This document shows, piece after piece, positions 19,025 to 26,682 of a stretch of 64,000 bases of DNA. A program made the translations under genes and the position numbers. Under the pieces are notes generated by a model. The model was not told the DNA's origin and ran no database searches. It saw only the letters and a program-made list of their open reading frames with translations. The DNA lies in assembly GCA_947450115.1 (NCBI GenBank), contig CANFUE010000001.1, positions 1 through 64,000 on the forward strand. The letters are read 5' to 3'. This DNA comes from Acidimicrobiaceae bacterium. Lineage in GTDB: Bacteria; Actinomycetota; Acidimicrobiia; Acidimicrobiales; Ilumatobacteraceae. Position 1 is the stretch's first letter; each line of letters begins with the position of its first letter.

Positions 19025-19981
19025 ATGAGCGACTTCTGGCAAAATCGTCCCGTTTTGGTCACCGGAGGCAATGGCTTTCTCGGAAGCGTTGTGGTGCAAC
19101 AGTTCCGTGCAGCCGGAGCCATGGTGAGCGCTCCACACAAGGCCGAATTCGACCTCACCGTGCCAGGTGAAGCGGCGCGCATGCTTGCCACCTATCGCCC
19201 CAGCCATGTGGTTCACCTGGCCGCGCGAGTAGGCGGCATTGGCTACAACCAGGTGGCACCTGCCCCCTTGTACCTCGACAACTTGCTCATGGGCACCCAC
19301 GTCATTGAGGCGTGTCGACATGGCGCCGTTGAAAAGACCGTGGTGCTGGGAACAGTGTGCTCGTACCCCAAGTTCACTCCCGTTCCCTTTCATGAACGTT
19401 CGTTGTGGGATGGCTACCCCGAAGAGACCAATGCTCCTTACGGCATTGCCAAAAAAGCACTGCTTGTGCACGCGCAGGTAAACGCAGCACAATATGGCCA
19501 AAAATTTGCGTACCTCATCCCTACCAACTTGTTTGGTCCTGGCGACAAGTTTCACCCCGATGTTTCTCACGTCATACCTGCACTCATTAAAAAATGTGTT
19601 GAAGCAAAAGAACGTGGCGATAACGAAATTCAAGTGTGGGGCACGGGAAGTGCAAGCCGCGAATATTTATATGTAGAAGATGCGGCAGCCGCCATTGTGC
19701 GCGCAGCAGAAGTGCGCGATTCAGCTGAACCGTTAAACCTTGGCAACAATCACGAAATCACCATTCGTGAAACAGTGGAAACTATTGCCCAGGTAGTGGG
19801 CTTTAGTGGCAAGTTGGTATGGGATCCTTCCAAGCCCGACGGCCAACCACGACGCCGTGTTGACGCAAGCGAAGCAGAGCGCGCACTGCAATGGAAAGCT
19901 CAAATGACATTCCGTGCTGGTCTCGAGAAAACGGTGGAGTGGTATTTGGCCCATCGCGAAGAAGCAGAGCGCGCATCGTGA
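19025..19981 (+). CDS. fcl: GDP-L-fucose synthase
   Basis: Converts the Gmd product to GDP-L-fucose by 3,5-epimerisation and NADPH reduction. The 318 residues show the NADP loop TGGNGFLG (about 13-20), the GTVCSYPK stretch with the catalytic cysteine, the pair Tyr139/Lys143 in APYGIAKK, and NLFGPGDKF further on. ATG at 19025 is preferred; a GTG two codons upstream is possible. The stop overlaps the GTG start of the rhomboid gene (GTGA), so the two genes are coupled. Confidence 0.93.
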   Translation: MSDFWQNRPVLVTGGNGFLGSVVVQQFRAAGAMVSAPHKAEFDLTVPGEAARMLATYRPSHVVHLAARVGGIGYNQVAPAPLYLDNLLMGTHVIEACRHGAVEKTVVLGTVCSYPKFTPVPFHERSLWDGYPEETNAPYGIAKKALLVHAQVNAAQYGQKFAYLIPTNLFGPGDKFHPDVSHVIPALIKKCVEAKERGDNEIQVWGTGSASREYLYVEDAAAAIVRAAEVRDSAEPLNLGNNHEITIRETVETIAQVVGFSGKLVWDPSKPDGQPRRRVDASEAERALQWKAQMTFRAGLEKTVEWYLAHREEAERAS

Positions 19982-20811
19982 ACTTGCCGCCACCGGTTCT
20001 TCCCAAATGCACACGACACCCCGAACGACCAACAGGACGAAGCTGCACTCGCTGCGGGCGCCCTGCGTGTTCCGAATGCTTAGTGCAAGCAACAGTGGGC
20101 TCGCACTGCTTGGAATGTATTCGTCGTGATCGCCCCGATACTCGCACACGTGCGCGCTATTGGAATGCTGGCCAACCGATGCTGGCAACCAAAATCATCA
20201 TCGCCATCAATGTTTTAGTTTTCATTTACACCAACACTGGTTCTACGTATTTCAATTCTGGTGGAATGAACAAACACCTAGTCGACCTTGGCCTTGCAAA
20301 GGTTTTTCTTTCCAACGGCGAGTGGTATCGGCTCCTCACATGTGGGTTCATTCACTTCAGCTTTTTTCATGTGGGCATGAATATGTTTCTCCTTTTCCAA
20401 CTCGGTTCCATGATGGAAAGAGAAATGGGTCGAACACGTTTTGCCTTGGTCTACTTTGCCGCCCTGCTCGCCGGCAGCGCTGGCGCGCTCATCGCAAACC
20501 CCAATGCGCTCACAGGTGGAGCCTCGGGGGCCGTTTTTGGGCTGATGGGCGCAGCATTTGTGGGCATGCGGCTACGCGGGGTCAACCCCATGCAAACCGG
20601 TCTTGGGATCACGTTGATTCTCAACTTGGTGCTCACAGTGACGGTGTCTGGCATCTCCATTGGCGGGCATCTTGGCGGACTCGTTGGTGGTGCGCTGTGT
20701 GGATTTTTCCTCTTCTCGCCATCACATCGTCGTTTCCCCACGTGGGTGGGTTACGTGGTGCCCGTTGGCGTTGCCATTGCTGCGTTTGTGGTTGCCCACT
20801 CCCTCGTGTAG
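19978..20811 (+). CDS. Rhomboid intramembrane serine protease with N-terminal zinc-binding domain
   Basis: A 277-residue protein. Residues 11-47 hold seven cysteines and a histidine spaced like a B-box or paired zinc ribbon. The rest is a six- to seven-helix rhomboid domain with His131/Asn135 in the HVGMN motif, the nucleophile Ser183 in GASG and the general base His231 in GGHLGG, so it should be an active protease cleaving membrane proteins inside the bilayer. The GTG start at 19978 overlaps the fcl stop; longer versions in the same frame would run into fcl. Zinc-ribbon rhomboids are common in actinobacteria. Confidence 0.9.
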   Translation: MNLPPPVLPKCTRHPERPTGRSCTRCGRPACSECLVQATVGSHCLECIRRDRPDTRTRARYWNAGQPMLATKIIIAINVLVFIYTNTGSTYFNSGGMNKHLVDLGLAKVFLSNGEWYRLLTCGFIHFSFFHVGMNMFLLFQLGSMMEREMGRTRFALVYFAALLAGSAGALIANPNALTGGASGAVFGLMGAAFVGMRLRGVNPMQTGLGITLILNLVLTVTVSGISIGGHLGGLVGGALCGFFLFSPSHRRFPTWVGYVVPVGVAIAAFVVAHSLV

Positions 20812-20834
20812 CACCTCACCCCTACTTTCATGAC

Positions 20835-21311
20835 GTGAATATCACCACCCCGCATACCTCAGTACACAGTCTTGTCGACGTTCCGCGTCCTTTTATCGAC
20901 ACCATTACCCACACATCTCAGGCGCTCAGCGTTTTCAGCATGTGTCTTTCACGTCCCTTTCGCGAAGAAGCCCTCATCTTGCTCACCGACTCCTCGCGGC
21001 GAGGCATTGGGCTCTTTACGGCTCCCCTTCATCAGCCCATTACTCATCCACCGACCCCGTCTCATGGCGGCGAAGCACTTGGCCACCTCGTGGTTGGCAT
21101 TACTTCGGCACACCCCAGCGCCAGTGCCTGCTATGTGCTCACCATTGAGAAAAATACTTTGCCTACCAACGACGATGCTGAACGATGGTTTTCCTTTAAC
21201 GATGTTTGTGACCGTGCAGGAATTGTTTTGCTCAACTGGTGCGTACGTGGTTTTCACTCATCAGGTCGGGGCGCAACATGGAGCCCCATGCACGTCGCTG
21301 GCTTGGGCTAA
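20835..21311 (+). CDS. Conserved hypothetical protein
   Basis: A 158-residue soluble protein starting at GTG 20835, 23 bp after the rhomboid gene. It has a small alpha/beta look: a strand 'EALILLTDSSRRGIGLF', a stretch 'LVVGITSAHPS' and 'AGIVLLNWCVRG' near the end. The outline faintly recalls RadC/JAB-type domains, but the metal-binding HxHPS motif cannot be seen, so I give no function. Its last 80 bp overlap the convergent DUF4031 gene. Confidence 0.5.
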   Translation: MNITTPHTSVHSLVDVPRPFIDTITHTSQALSVFSMCLSRPFREEALILLTDSSRRGIGLFTAPLHQPITHPPTPSHGGEALGHLVVGITSAHPSASACYVLTIEKNTLPTNDDAERWFSFNDVCDRAGIVLLNWCVRGFHSSGRGATWSPMHVAGLG

Positions 21312-21570
21312 AGCGCAACCCCGCGGCCTTTAAACGTTGCAACAGTTCTCTACTCGGCACTGCAGTTGCACCCATGGCAATTGCGCGCGTGCGGTATTCA
21401 TCGGGAATGTCATAATGATCGCCTTGGAATCCGCGGCGTGGCACCCCCAGTTCTTGAGCAAAGAGATGCAGTTCGTCGAGGTTGGTGTCACTTACTAAAT
21501 GACACCACCGTTTATCGCGAAACCACCAGTGCGATGGGTCAACCAAAATCACAGTTAATGACAACCGCAT
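21232..21570 (-). CDS. DUF4031 domain protein
   Basis: A 112-residue protein of the DUF4031 family, recognised by ILVDPSHWW at the start, CHLVSDTNLDELH, the GDHYDIP motif and the C-terminal 'GATAVPSRELL' helix. Family function is not established. ATG 21570 overlaps the end of the zinc-ribbon gene by 16 bp; GTG 21552, just after that stop, would give the N-terminus MILVDP that the family usually shows and is a real alternative. The C-terminus overlaps the convergent gene by 80 bp. Confidence 0.75.
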   Translation of the reverse strand: MRLSLTVILVDPSHWWFRDKRWCHLVSDTNLDELHLFAQELGVPRRGFQGDHYDIPDEYRTRAIAMGATAVPSRELLQRLKAAGLRFSPSQRRAWGSMLRPDLMSENHVRTS

Positions 21571-21770
21571 CCAGAGCCGCACCCACCACCACGTGGTGCA
21601 GGGGCCGGGGCTGAAGATGGAGTTCCACTGCCCACCGAGGCAAAGACCGATAAGCGCCGTTTCGCTTGCGCCCCGCAAGCACACTGCGCGGGGGCCGACG
21701 CCTCACTCATCGGGCGGCGCTCTTCAAAAGCGGCGTCACATGCACTACAGCGATACTCGTACAACGGCAT
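21555..21770 (-). CDS. FmdB-type zinc ribbon protein
   Basis: A 71-residue protein starting MPLYEYRCSACD with the paired knuckles CSAC (8-11) and CACG (about 30-33) of the FmdB regulatory-protein zinc ribbon, followed by a low-complexity Gly/Ser/Pro/Ala tail ending in GCGSGCGCH. The tail has extra cysteines and a histidine. Such proteins are small putative regulators or assembly factors without a proven role. It is coupled to the DUF4031 gene by a short overlap. Confidence 0.85.
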   Translation of the reverse strand: MPLYEYRCSACDAAFEERRPMSEASAPAQCACGAQAKRRLSVFASVGSGTPSSAPAPAPRGGGCGSGCGCH

Positions 21771-21823
21771 TTCCCCAGTCTACGACAGCCCCGAGGGCGC
21801 TGTACATCTGATTGACTAGATCC

Positions 21824-22126
21824 ATGCGCGCGACGAATATGGCCCCACTCACCGTCTTGCCAGCCCGTACCGAACCGCTGCTCGACCAAGAGCTGGAAAC
21901 TGCCGAACCCATTGTGGCCCACATTGTGAAAACGGAACCGGGTGAATCGGCCGCAGCAAAAGTGATGGAAGCCCGTATTTACGGCACTCCCCTCGAAGCG
22001 CTGTGTGGCCACGTATGGGTTCCGTCACGCGACCCGAAGCAGGTTCCCATGTGTCAGAACTGCAAAGAGATCTACGACACGTACCGAGCCTTCAACGACG
22101 GCTTAAATGAATCACCGAACGAATAA
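21824..22126 (+). CDS. DUF3039 protein
   Basis: A 100-residue actinobacterial DUF3039 protein, recognised by GTPLEALCGHVWVPSRDPK followed by PMCQNCKEIYD; the three cysteines probably bind a metal. Function unknown. ATG 21824 is preferred, but ATG 21839 and TTG 21812 are also in frame. It stands alone between the divergent FmdB gene and the monooxygenase-like gene. Confidence 0.8.
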   Translation: MRATNMAPLTVLPARTEPLLDQELETAEPIVAHIVKTEPGESAAAKVMEARIYGTPLEALCGHVWVPSRDPKQVPMCQNCKEIYDTYRAFNDGLNESPNE

Positions 22127-22152
22127 CGTATACATAGACACAAAGGAAAATC

Positions 22153-22488
22153 ATGATCATCATTGCTGGAAAAATTTTTATTGAACCATCAAAGCGTGAA
22201 GCTCTGGTAAGGGCTTCACAGCCCCTGCAACAAGCAACTCGCGATGACGAGCCAGGTTGCGAGGCATACGTTTTTAGTGCCGACCCATGTGAGCCAGGCG
22301 TCATTTCTGTATACGAATTGTGGACCGATGCGCCTTCGCTTGCTGCACACTTCTTGCACGAGAACTACTTCAACATGCGTACCCTTTTTGGTGAGCATGG
22401 CATTAGCGGTGCAGAAACTTTCAAATACCGTGTCGACGCCAAAGCAACTGTGTACAACGCAGACCGCATTGCCACCGTCGACTTCTAA
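22153..22488 (+). CDS. Antibiotic biosynthesis monooxygenase (ABM) fold protein
   Basis: A 111-residue protein with the dimeric alpha/beta-barrel pattern of the ABM family: a first strand MIIIAGKIFI, the 'EPGCEAYVFSADP' strand pair and VYELWTDAPSLAAHF. Members include quinol monooxygenases and heme-degrading enzymes, and many are uncharacterised. AAAGGA lies 6-11 bp before the ATG. The Nudix gene follows 6 bp later. Confidence 0.75.
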   Translation: MIIIAGKIFIEPSKREALVRASQPLQQATRDDEPGCEAYVFSADPCEPGVISVYELWTDAPSLAAHFLHENYFNMRTLFGEHGISGAETFKYRVDAKATVYNADRIATVDF

Positions 22489-22494
22489 TTCTTT

Positions 22495-23010
22495 TTGAAT
22501 TCACCAACGCCCGACATCAGTCATCTCCGTATCCGCCAAGCGGTGCGGGGTCTCATTGTTGATGAACTCAACCATGTGTTGTTGGCGTTACTGCAATTCC
22601 CTACGCGCTCCGTGTGGGTGCTCCCCGGCGGCGGCATTGAAGCCGACGAGGAGCACCACGAAGCACTCCACCGCGAACTGCGTGAAGAGGTAGGACTCTA
22701 TGAACCACCTATTGGTGAACTCTTGTGGACCCGTACACATGTGATTCCTTTCATTGATGGCCAGTGGGATGGCCAGCGTGACCATGCGTACTTGGTGCGT
22801 ACAAAACGCTTCGACCCACAACCCGAACTGTCTATTGAGCAATTGCGCAATGAACACCTGGTGGAGTTGCGCTGGTGGAGCGTTGAAGAACTCTCATCGG
22901 TTGTTGATGATGTTTTTTTCGCACCTTTACATCTTCCGCAACTCATTGCAGACGTGGTGCACAATGGGCCACCTGTGGAACCCATTCACATCTTTCAAGA
23001 GACGAAATAG
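22495..23010 (+). CDS. Nudix hydrolase
   Basis: A 171-residue pyrophosphohydrolase of the Nudix superfamily with a complete Nudix box: GGGIEADEEHHEALHRELRE followed by EVGL (about 42-65), including the REUXEEXGU metal-binding core. The substrate cannot be told from sequence. The TTG start at 22495 follows the ABM gene by 6 bp and no better start is seen before the conserved domain. It ends 2 bp from the convergent dnaE2. Confidence 0.85.
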   Translation: MNSPTPDISHLRIRQAVRGLIVDELNHVLLALLQFPTRSVWVLPGGGIEADEEHHEALHRELREEVGLYEPPIGELLWTRTHVIPFIDGQWDGQRDHAYLVRTKRFDPQPELSIEQLRNEHLVELRWWSVEELSSVVDDVFFAPLHLPQLIADVVHNGPPVEPIHIFQETK

Positions 23011-23012
23011 AC

Positions 23013-26000
23013 CTAACGAAAATCTCTACTTGTTGCGCCCACTGCCACGCGCAGCGCCGACAAGTGTTCAGCAACAATATTGATAACGCCCTCTGACGAC
23101 TCCATGCGCCCACGCACTAAGAGTGCAGCAGCATGACGCGCATCGGTACGAAAACGTGCCCAACACCCCGCCGAGCAGACCACGTTGATGAGCCCCGTTT
23201 CATCTTCTAGGTTCATGAAGGTAACCCCACTTGCCGTGCGCGGGCGCTGCCGATGCGTTACTACTCCGGCCACATAAATACGAGTGCCCGACTCCACTGC
23301 CGCCAACTCACTTGCGGTGAGTACGCCCATTGCACGCAACTTTTCACGCAAGAAAATAGTGGGGTGACCGTCGGGGGAAACTCCTGTAGCCCAGAGGTCG
23401 GCCACTGCTTCTTCAATAGGTTCCATTCCGGGAAGTGCCGGTGCTGTATTGCCCACCGTGATTCCCTCTAAACGCGTTGGGCGTGATTGCGCAACCGCAC
23501 CTGCAGCCCATAATGCATTGCGTCGCTGTGTGCCAAACACGTCGAAAGCACCAGCAGTTGCAAAAGCTTCTAGATGAGCCGTCGAGAGTTCTGGCACAGC
23601 ACGCACCACGTGCTCCATGCTGTCGAAGGGTTGTGCCTCTTCCATTTTCTGTGCCAATGAACTACTCACGCCGCGAACCGCCGATAAGCCCATTCGTACT
23701 GCAAGACCACTAGTAGATGTTGCGCTTTCCACCAAAGATGCCGATGCTTGTGAAGCATTGATGCACGGAGTGAACACCTCTACCCCATGGCGACGCGCAT
23801 CGCGGGCCAGTGAATGCGGCGACCAAAAACCCATGGGCTGTGCATTGAGTAATGCCGCACAGAAAATAGCGGGTTCGTGATATTTAATGTATGCCGAGGC
23901 ATACACAAGATACGCAAAACTCACCGAATGGCTTTCAGGAAATCCGTAACTTGCAAACGCTTCCATCTTGCGGAAAATAGTGTCGGCAATTTCACCAACG
24001 ATGCCTCGCTCTTTCATGCCGTGAAACAGACGCTCGCGAAGTTTTTCCATTTTTGCTTGTGATCTTTTTGACCCCATGGCCTGGCGCAACTGATCGGCCT
24101 CACTTGGAGTAAAGCCCGCAACGTCGATAGCCATTTGCATGAGCTGTTCTTGAAACAACGGCACACCCAGTGTTTTGCCCAGACTCTTTTCAAGGAGTGG
24201 ATGCAAATAGGTAATGGGCTCTTGCCCATTGCGCCGGCGAATGTATGGATGCACCGAACCACCTTGAATGGGCCCTGGGCGAATGAGGGCCACCTCGACA
24301 ACAAGGTCATAAAAGCGCCGCGGCTTGAGGCGCGGCAGTGTTGCCATTTGAGCGCGTGATTCAATTTGGAAAACACCCACCGTGTCGGCACGACACAACA
24401 TGGCATAGACCTCGTCTTCTTGTGGCAAACCTGCAAGATCGAGTGGCTCACCGCGATGTAACTCAATGAGATCGACTGCGTTATGCAAAGCCGAGAGCAT
24501 GCCGAGACCCAGCAGGTCGAACTTCACCAAGCCGGCCGCAGCACAGTCGTCTTTGTCCCATTGCAACACGCTGCGTTGATGCATGGTTGCCCATTCCACT
24601 GGGCACACTTCGCTCACTGGCCGGTCGCAGATGACCATGCCACCCGAATGCACACCGAGGTGTCGTGGGTGATCGAGCAATTGCACGGCCAAAGACCGAA
24701 CATTGTCGGGGAGGTCTTCGGGGTCGACCTTTTCGCCTTGTACAATGTGATGACCCAATGCTTTTGCGGCATCACGAAGTGCCGAGCGTGATCGGTAAGT
24801 AATGACATTGGCAACCTGTGCTGCATGCAAACGGTCGTAGCGTTGAAATACGTATTGAATGACCTCTTCGCGTCTGCCACTTTCAATATCAATATCAATA
24901 TCGGGCGGCCCATCGCGCTCTGGCGATAAAAAACGTTCAAACAACAAGCCAAGCGACACCGCGTCGGCGCGCGTAATGCCCAGCGAAAAACACACTGCAC
25001 TATTTGCAGCGCTACCACGGCCTTGGCAAAAAATATCGTTGTCGTTACAAAACTGCACGATGTCCCAAACCACCAAGAAATAACCAGCAAAACCTAGGGT
25101 TTCAATGACATCGAGCTCATGGCGAATGACAGACCACGCCCGTGCCCGCAACGACAAAGTGTCGTTGGCCTGAGTAGGTGGTGGGCCGTATCGCCGTTGC
25201 GCACCTTCAGCCACTAGATGACGTAGATACTCCATTTCGTTCATGCCAGAAGGGCACGGATACGGAGGCAAGCGTGGCGCAATAAGCGCTAGGTCGAATG
25301 CACACTGCTCTGCAATGTCTGCGGCAAGGTCTACCACTCCGGGGTAGCGTGCGAAATATTTCTCTTGCTCGGCACCCGAACGCAACATTGCCGTTGCCGC
25401 AAATGGCAACAAGTGATCGATATCGCTCAGCGAGCTACGTTGACGAATAGCAGCCATTGCTGTTGCAAGTGAAAATTCTGCCGTTGTTGCATACTGCACA
25501 TTGTTGGTTGCCACACATTGCACATTGCACCGCGCAGCAATACGTACCAACTCGTCGTTGCGTGCCGCATCGAGCGGGCCACCATGGTGCACAAGTTCTA
25601 CATACACATTGTTGGCACCAAATGCATCGATGAGTTGATACAGCTTGCGTTCACCTGCCTGTGGCCCATGCTCAATGAGGGCTTTGCTGACTACTCCCTC
25701 TACGCCACCAGTGAGCACCTTCCATGACCCACGAGAAAACCCAGAGAGGTCGGCCATGTGAAACTGTGGTTCGTTTTTTACACCAGCGAGTTGCCCGTGT
25801 GTAATGGCTTGCGATAAGTACGCATAACCTTGCGGCCCTTCGGCCAAGAGCACCACGTGCCCAATATCGTGGTCAGTGGCAAAACGAGGTGAGACCTCGA
25901 CGCCAAACACTGTGGGTAACTGCACCTGACGTGCCGCTTCAGCAAAGCGCACCACTCCATACAGACCATTGCGATCGGTGAGGGCAAGCGCCTGCAGACC

Positions 26001-26111
26001 CAGTGCTACAGCGTGCTGTGCAAGTTGCTCTGGAGAAGACGCCCCAGTGAGAAAAGAAAAATGCGACTGGCAATGTAATTCGCCATAACGTTGCTCACGA
26101 TGAAAACCCAC
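23013..26111 (-). CDS. dnaE2: Error-prone DNA polymerase DnaE2 (ImuC)
   Basis: C-family polymerase that carries out translesion synthesis with ImuA' and ImuB after DNA damage. The 1032 residues have an N-terminal PHP domain (ELHCQSHFSFLTGAS near 11-25), the palm with the catalytic aspartates in PDIDIDIESGRRE (about residues 398-410), and a C-terminal OB fold (YVAGVVTHRQRP). The length fits DnaE2 and is shorter than replicative DnaE1. Start is GTG at 26111, 14 bp downstream of a perfect LexA-type palindrome. It is the last gene of a damage-inducible group: imuA', imuB, a Nudix gene, dnaE2. Confidence 0.95.
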   Translation of the reverse strand: MGFHREQRYGELHCQSHFSFLTGASSPEQLAQHAVALGLQALALTDRNGLYGVVRFAEAARQVQLPTVFGVEVSPRFATDHDIGHVVLLAEGPQGYAYLSQAITHGQLAGVKNEPQFHMADLSGFSRGSWKVLTGGVEGVVSKALIEHGPQAGERKLYQLIDAFGANNVYVELVHHGGPLDAARNDELVRIAARCNVQCVATNNVQYATTAEFSLATAMAAIRQRSSLSDIDHLLPFAATAMLRSGAEQEKYFARYPGVVDLAADIAEQCAFDLALIAPRLPPYPCPSGMNEMEYLRHLVAEGAQRRYGPPPTQANDTLSLRARAWSVIRHELDVIETLGFAGYFLVVWDIVQFCNDNDIFCQGRGSAANSAVCFSLGITRADAVSLGLLFERFLSPERDGPPDIDIDIESGRREEVIQYVFQRYDRLHAAQVANVITYRSRSALRDAAKALGHHIVQGEKVDPEDLPDNVRSLAVQLLDHPRHLGVHSGGMVICDRPVSEVCPVEWATMHQRSVLQWDKDDCAAAGLVKFDLLGLGMLSALHNAVDLIELHRGEPLDLAGLPQEDEVYAMLCRADTVGVFQIESRAQMATLPRLKPRRFYDLVVEVALIRPGPIQGGSVHPYIRRRNGQEPITYLHPLLEKSLGKTLGVPLFQEQLMQMAIDVAGFTPSEADQLRQAMGSKRSQAKMEKLRERLFHGMKERGIVGEIADTIFRKMEAFASYGFPESHSVSFAYLVYASAYIKYHEPAIFCAALLNAQPMGFWSPHSLARDARRHGVEVFTPCINASQASASLVESATSTSGLAVRMGLSAVRGVSSSLAQKMEEAQPFDSMEHVVRAVPELSTAHLEAFATAGAFDVFGTQRRNALWAAGAVAQSRPTRLEGITVGNTAPALPGMEPIEEAVADLWATGVSPDGHPTIFLREKLRAMGVLTASELAAVESGTRIYVAGVVTHRQRPRTASGVTFMNLEDETGLINVVCSAGCWARFRTDARHAAALLVRGRMESSEGVINIVAEHLSALRVAVGATSRDFR

Positions 26112-26121
26112 TCATGGGAGT

Positions 26122-26670
26122 TTAGCGAACATATGTTCGTATCAGTTCCTGGGCTCGCACCAGTGCTCCAGCAAGCCCCGCATCGGCAATTTTGGCGGCT
26201 TCTTCCCACGAAAACCAGCGTACTTCTTGGCTTTCCTCTGCTCCTGGGGCTGGCACCTCGTGGTGGTCGGCGAGCAAGAGGTACCGCAGATCGAGGTGTG
26301 TATGCCCCCGCGGCCCCGGGTGGACATCGAGATGGAAAAACACTGCGCCACTCTCGGGGTGGCGCACATACAACCCCGTCTCTTCTTGCGCTTCACGCAA
26401 TGCGCCTGCGCTTGGGTGCTCATCTTTTTCAATGTGCCCACCAGGTTGCAACCACAAATTGAGCCGCTTGTGCAAGTGCAACACCGTTGCTTCACTACTG
26501 ACCACCACACCCGATGCCGTGACGTGCGTGGTGTGTGCATATTCATTACAGGGGTCGGCCAGTTGCACAACCTCATGGCGAAAAGTTACTAACGACTCAG
26601 CTTCTCGAGCATCGACAGGATGGTGATGCTCGACGAGTGCAAGAAGTTCATCTACTGCAAGTGTTGCCAT
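26122..26670 (-). CDS. Nudix hydrolase inside the mutasome gene group
   Basis: A 182-residue Nudix hydrolase with the box starting GGHIEKDEHPSAGALREAQEETGL (about 77-100) preceded by a strand LNLWLQP. It sits between imuB (12 bp upstream) and dnaE2, with the dnaE2 LexA box in its 3' end, so it should be transcribed with the SOS genes. A role in clearing damaged nucleotides, as MutT does, is an inference from position only. The sequence more closely resembles general 'Nudix domain-containing' proteins than MutT. Confidence 0.87.
   Translation of the reverse strand: MATLAVDELLALVEHHHPVDAREAESLVTFRHEVVQLADPCNEYAHTTHVTASGVVVSSEATVLHLHKRLNLWLQPGGHIEKDEHPSAGALREAQEETGLYVRHPESGAVFFHLDVHPGPRGHTHLDLRYLLLADHHEVPAPGAEESQEVRWFSWEEAAKIADAGLAGALVRAQELIRTYVR
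26126..26139. promoter_or_regulatory. LexA (SOS) box upstream of dnaE2
   Basis: CGAACATATGTTCG is a perfect 14-bp palindrome matching the actinobacterial/Gram-positive LexA operator (CGAAC-N4-GTTCG). It lies 14 bp upstream of the dnaE2 GTG and inside the last codons of the Nudix gene (coding for the C-terminal Thr-Tyr-Val-Arg). It predicts that dnaE2 has its own LexA-controlled promoter inside the upstream coding region. Confidence 0.9.
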
Positions 26671-26682
26671 GCCAATAGTCTC

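Noticed and set aside
20160-20834. Long upstream extension of the hypothetical gene at 20835
   Set aside because: This part runs inside the rhomboid gene in another frame and has no protein-like character; the GTG at 20835 just after the rhomboid stop is the sensible start.
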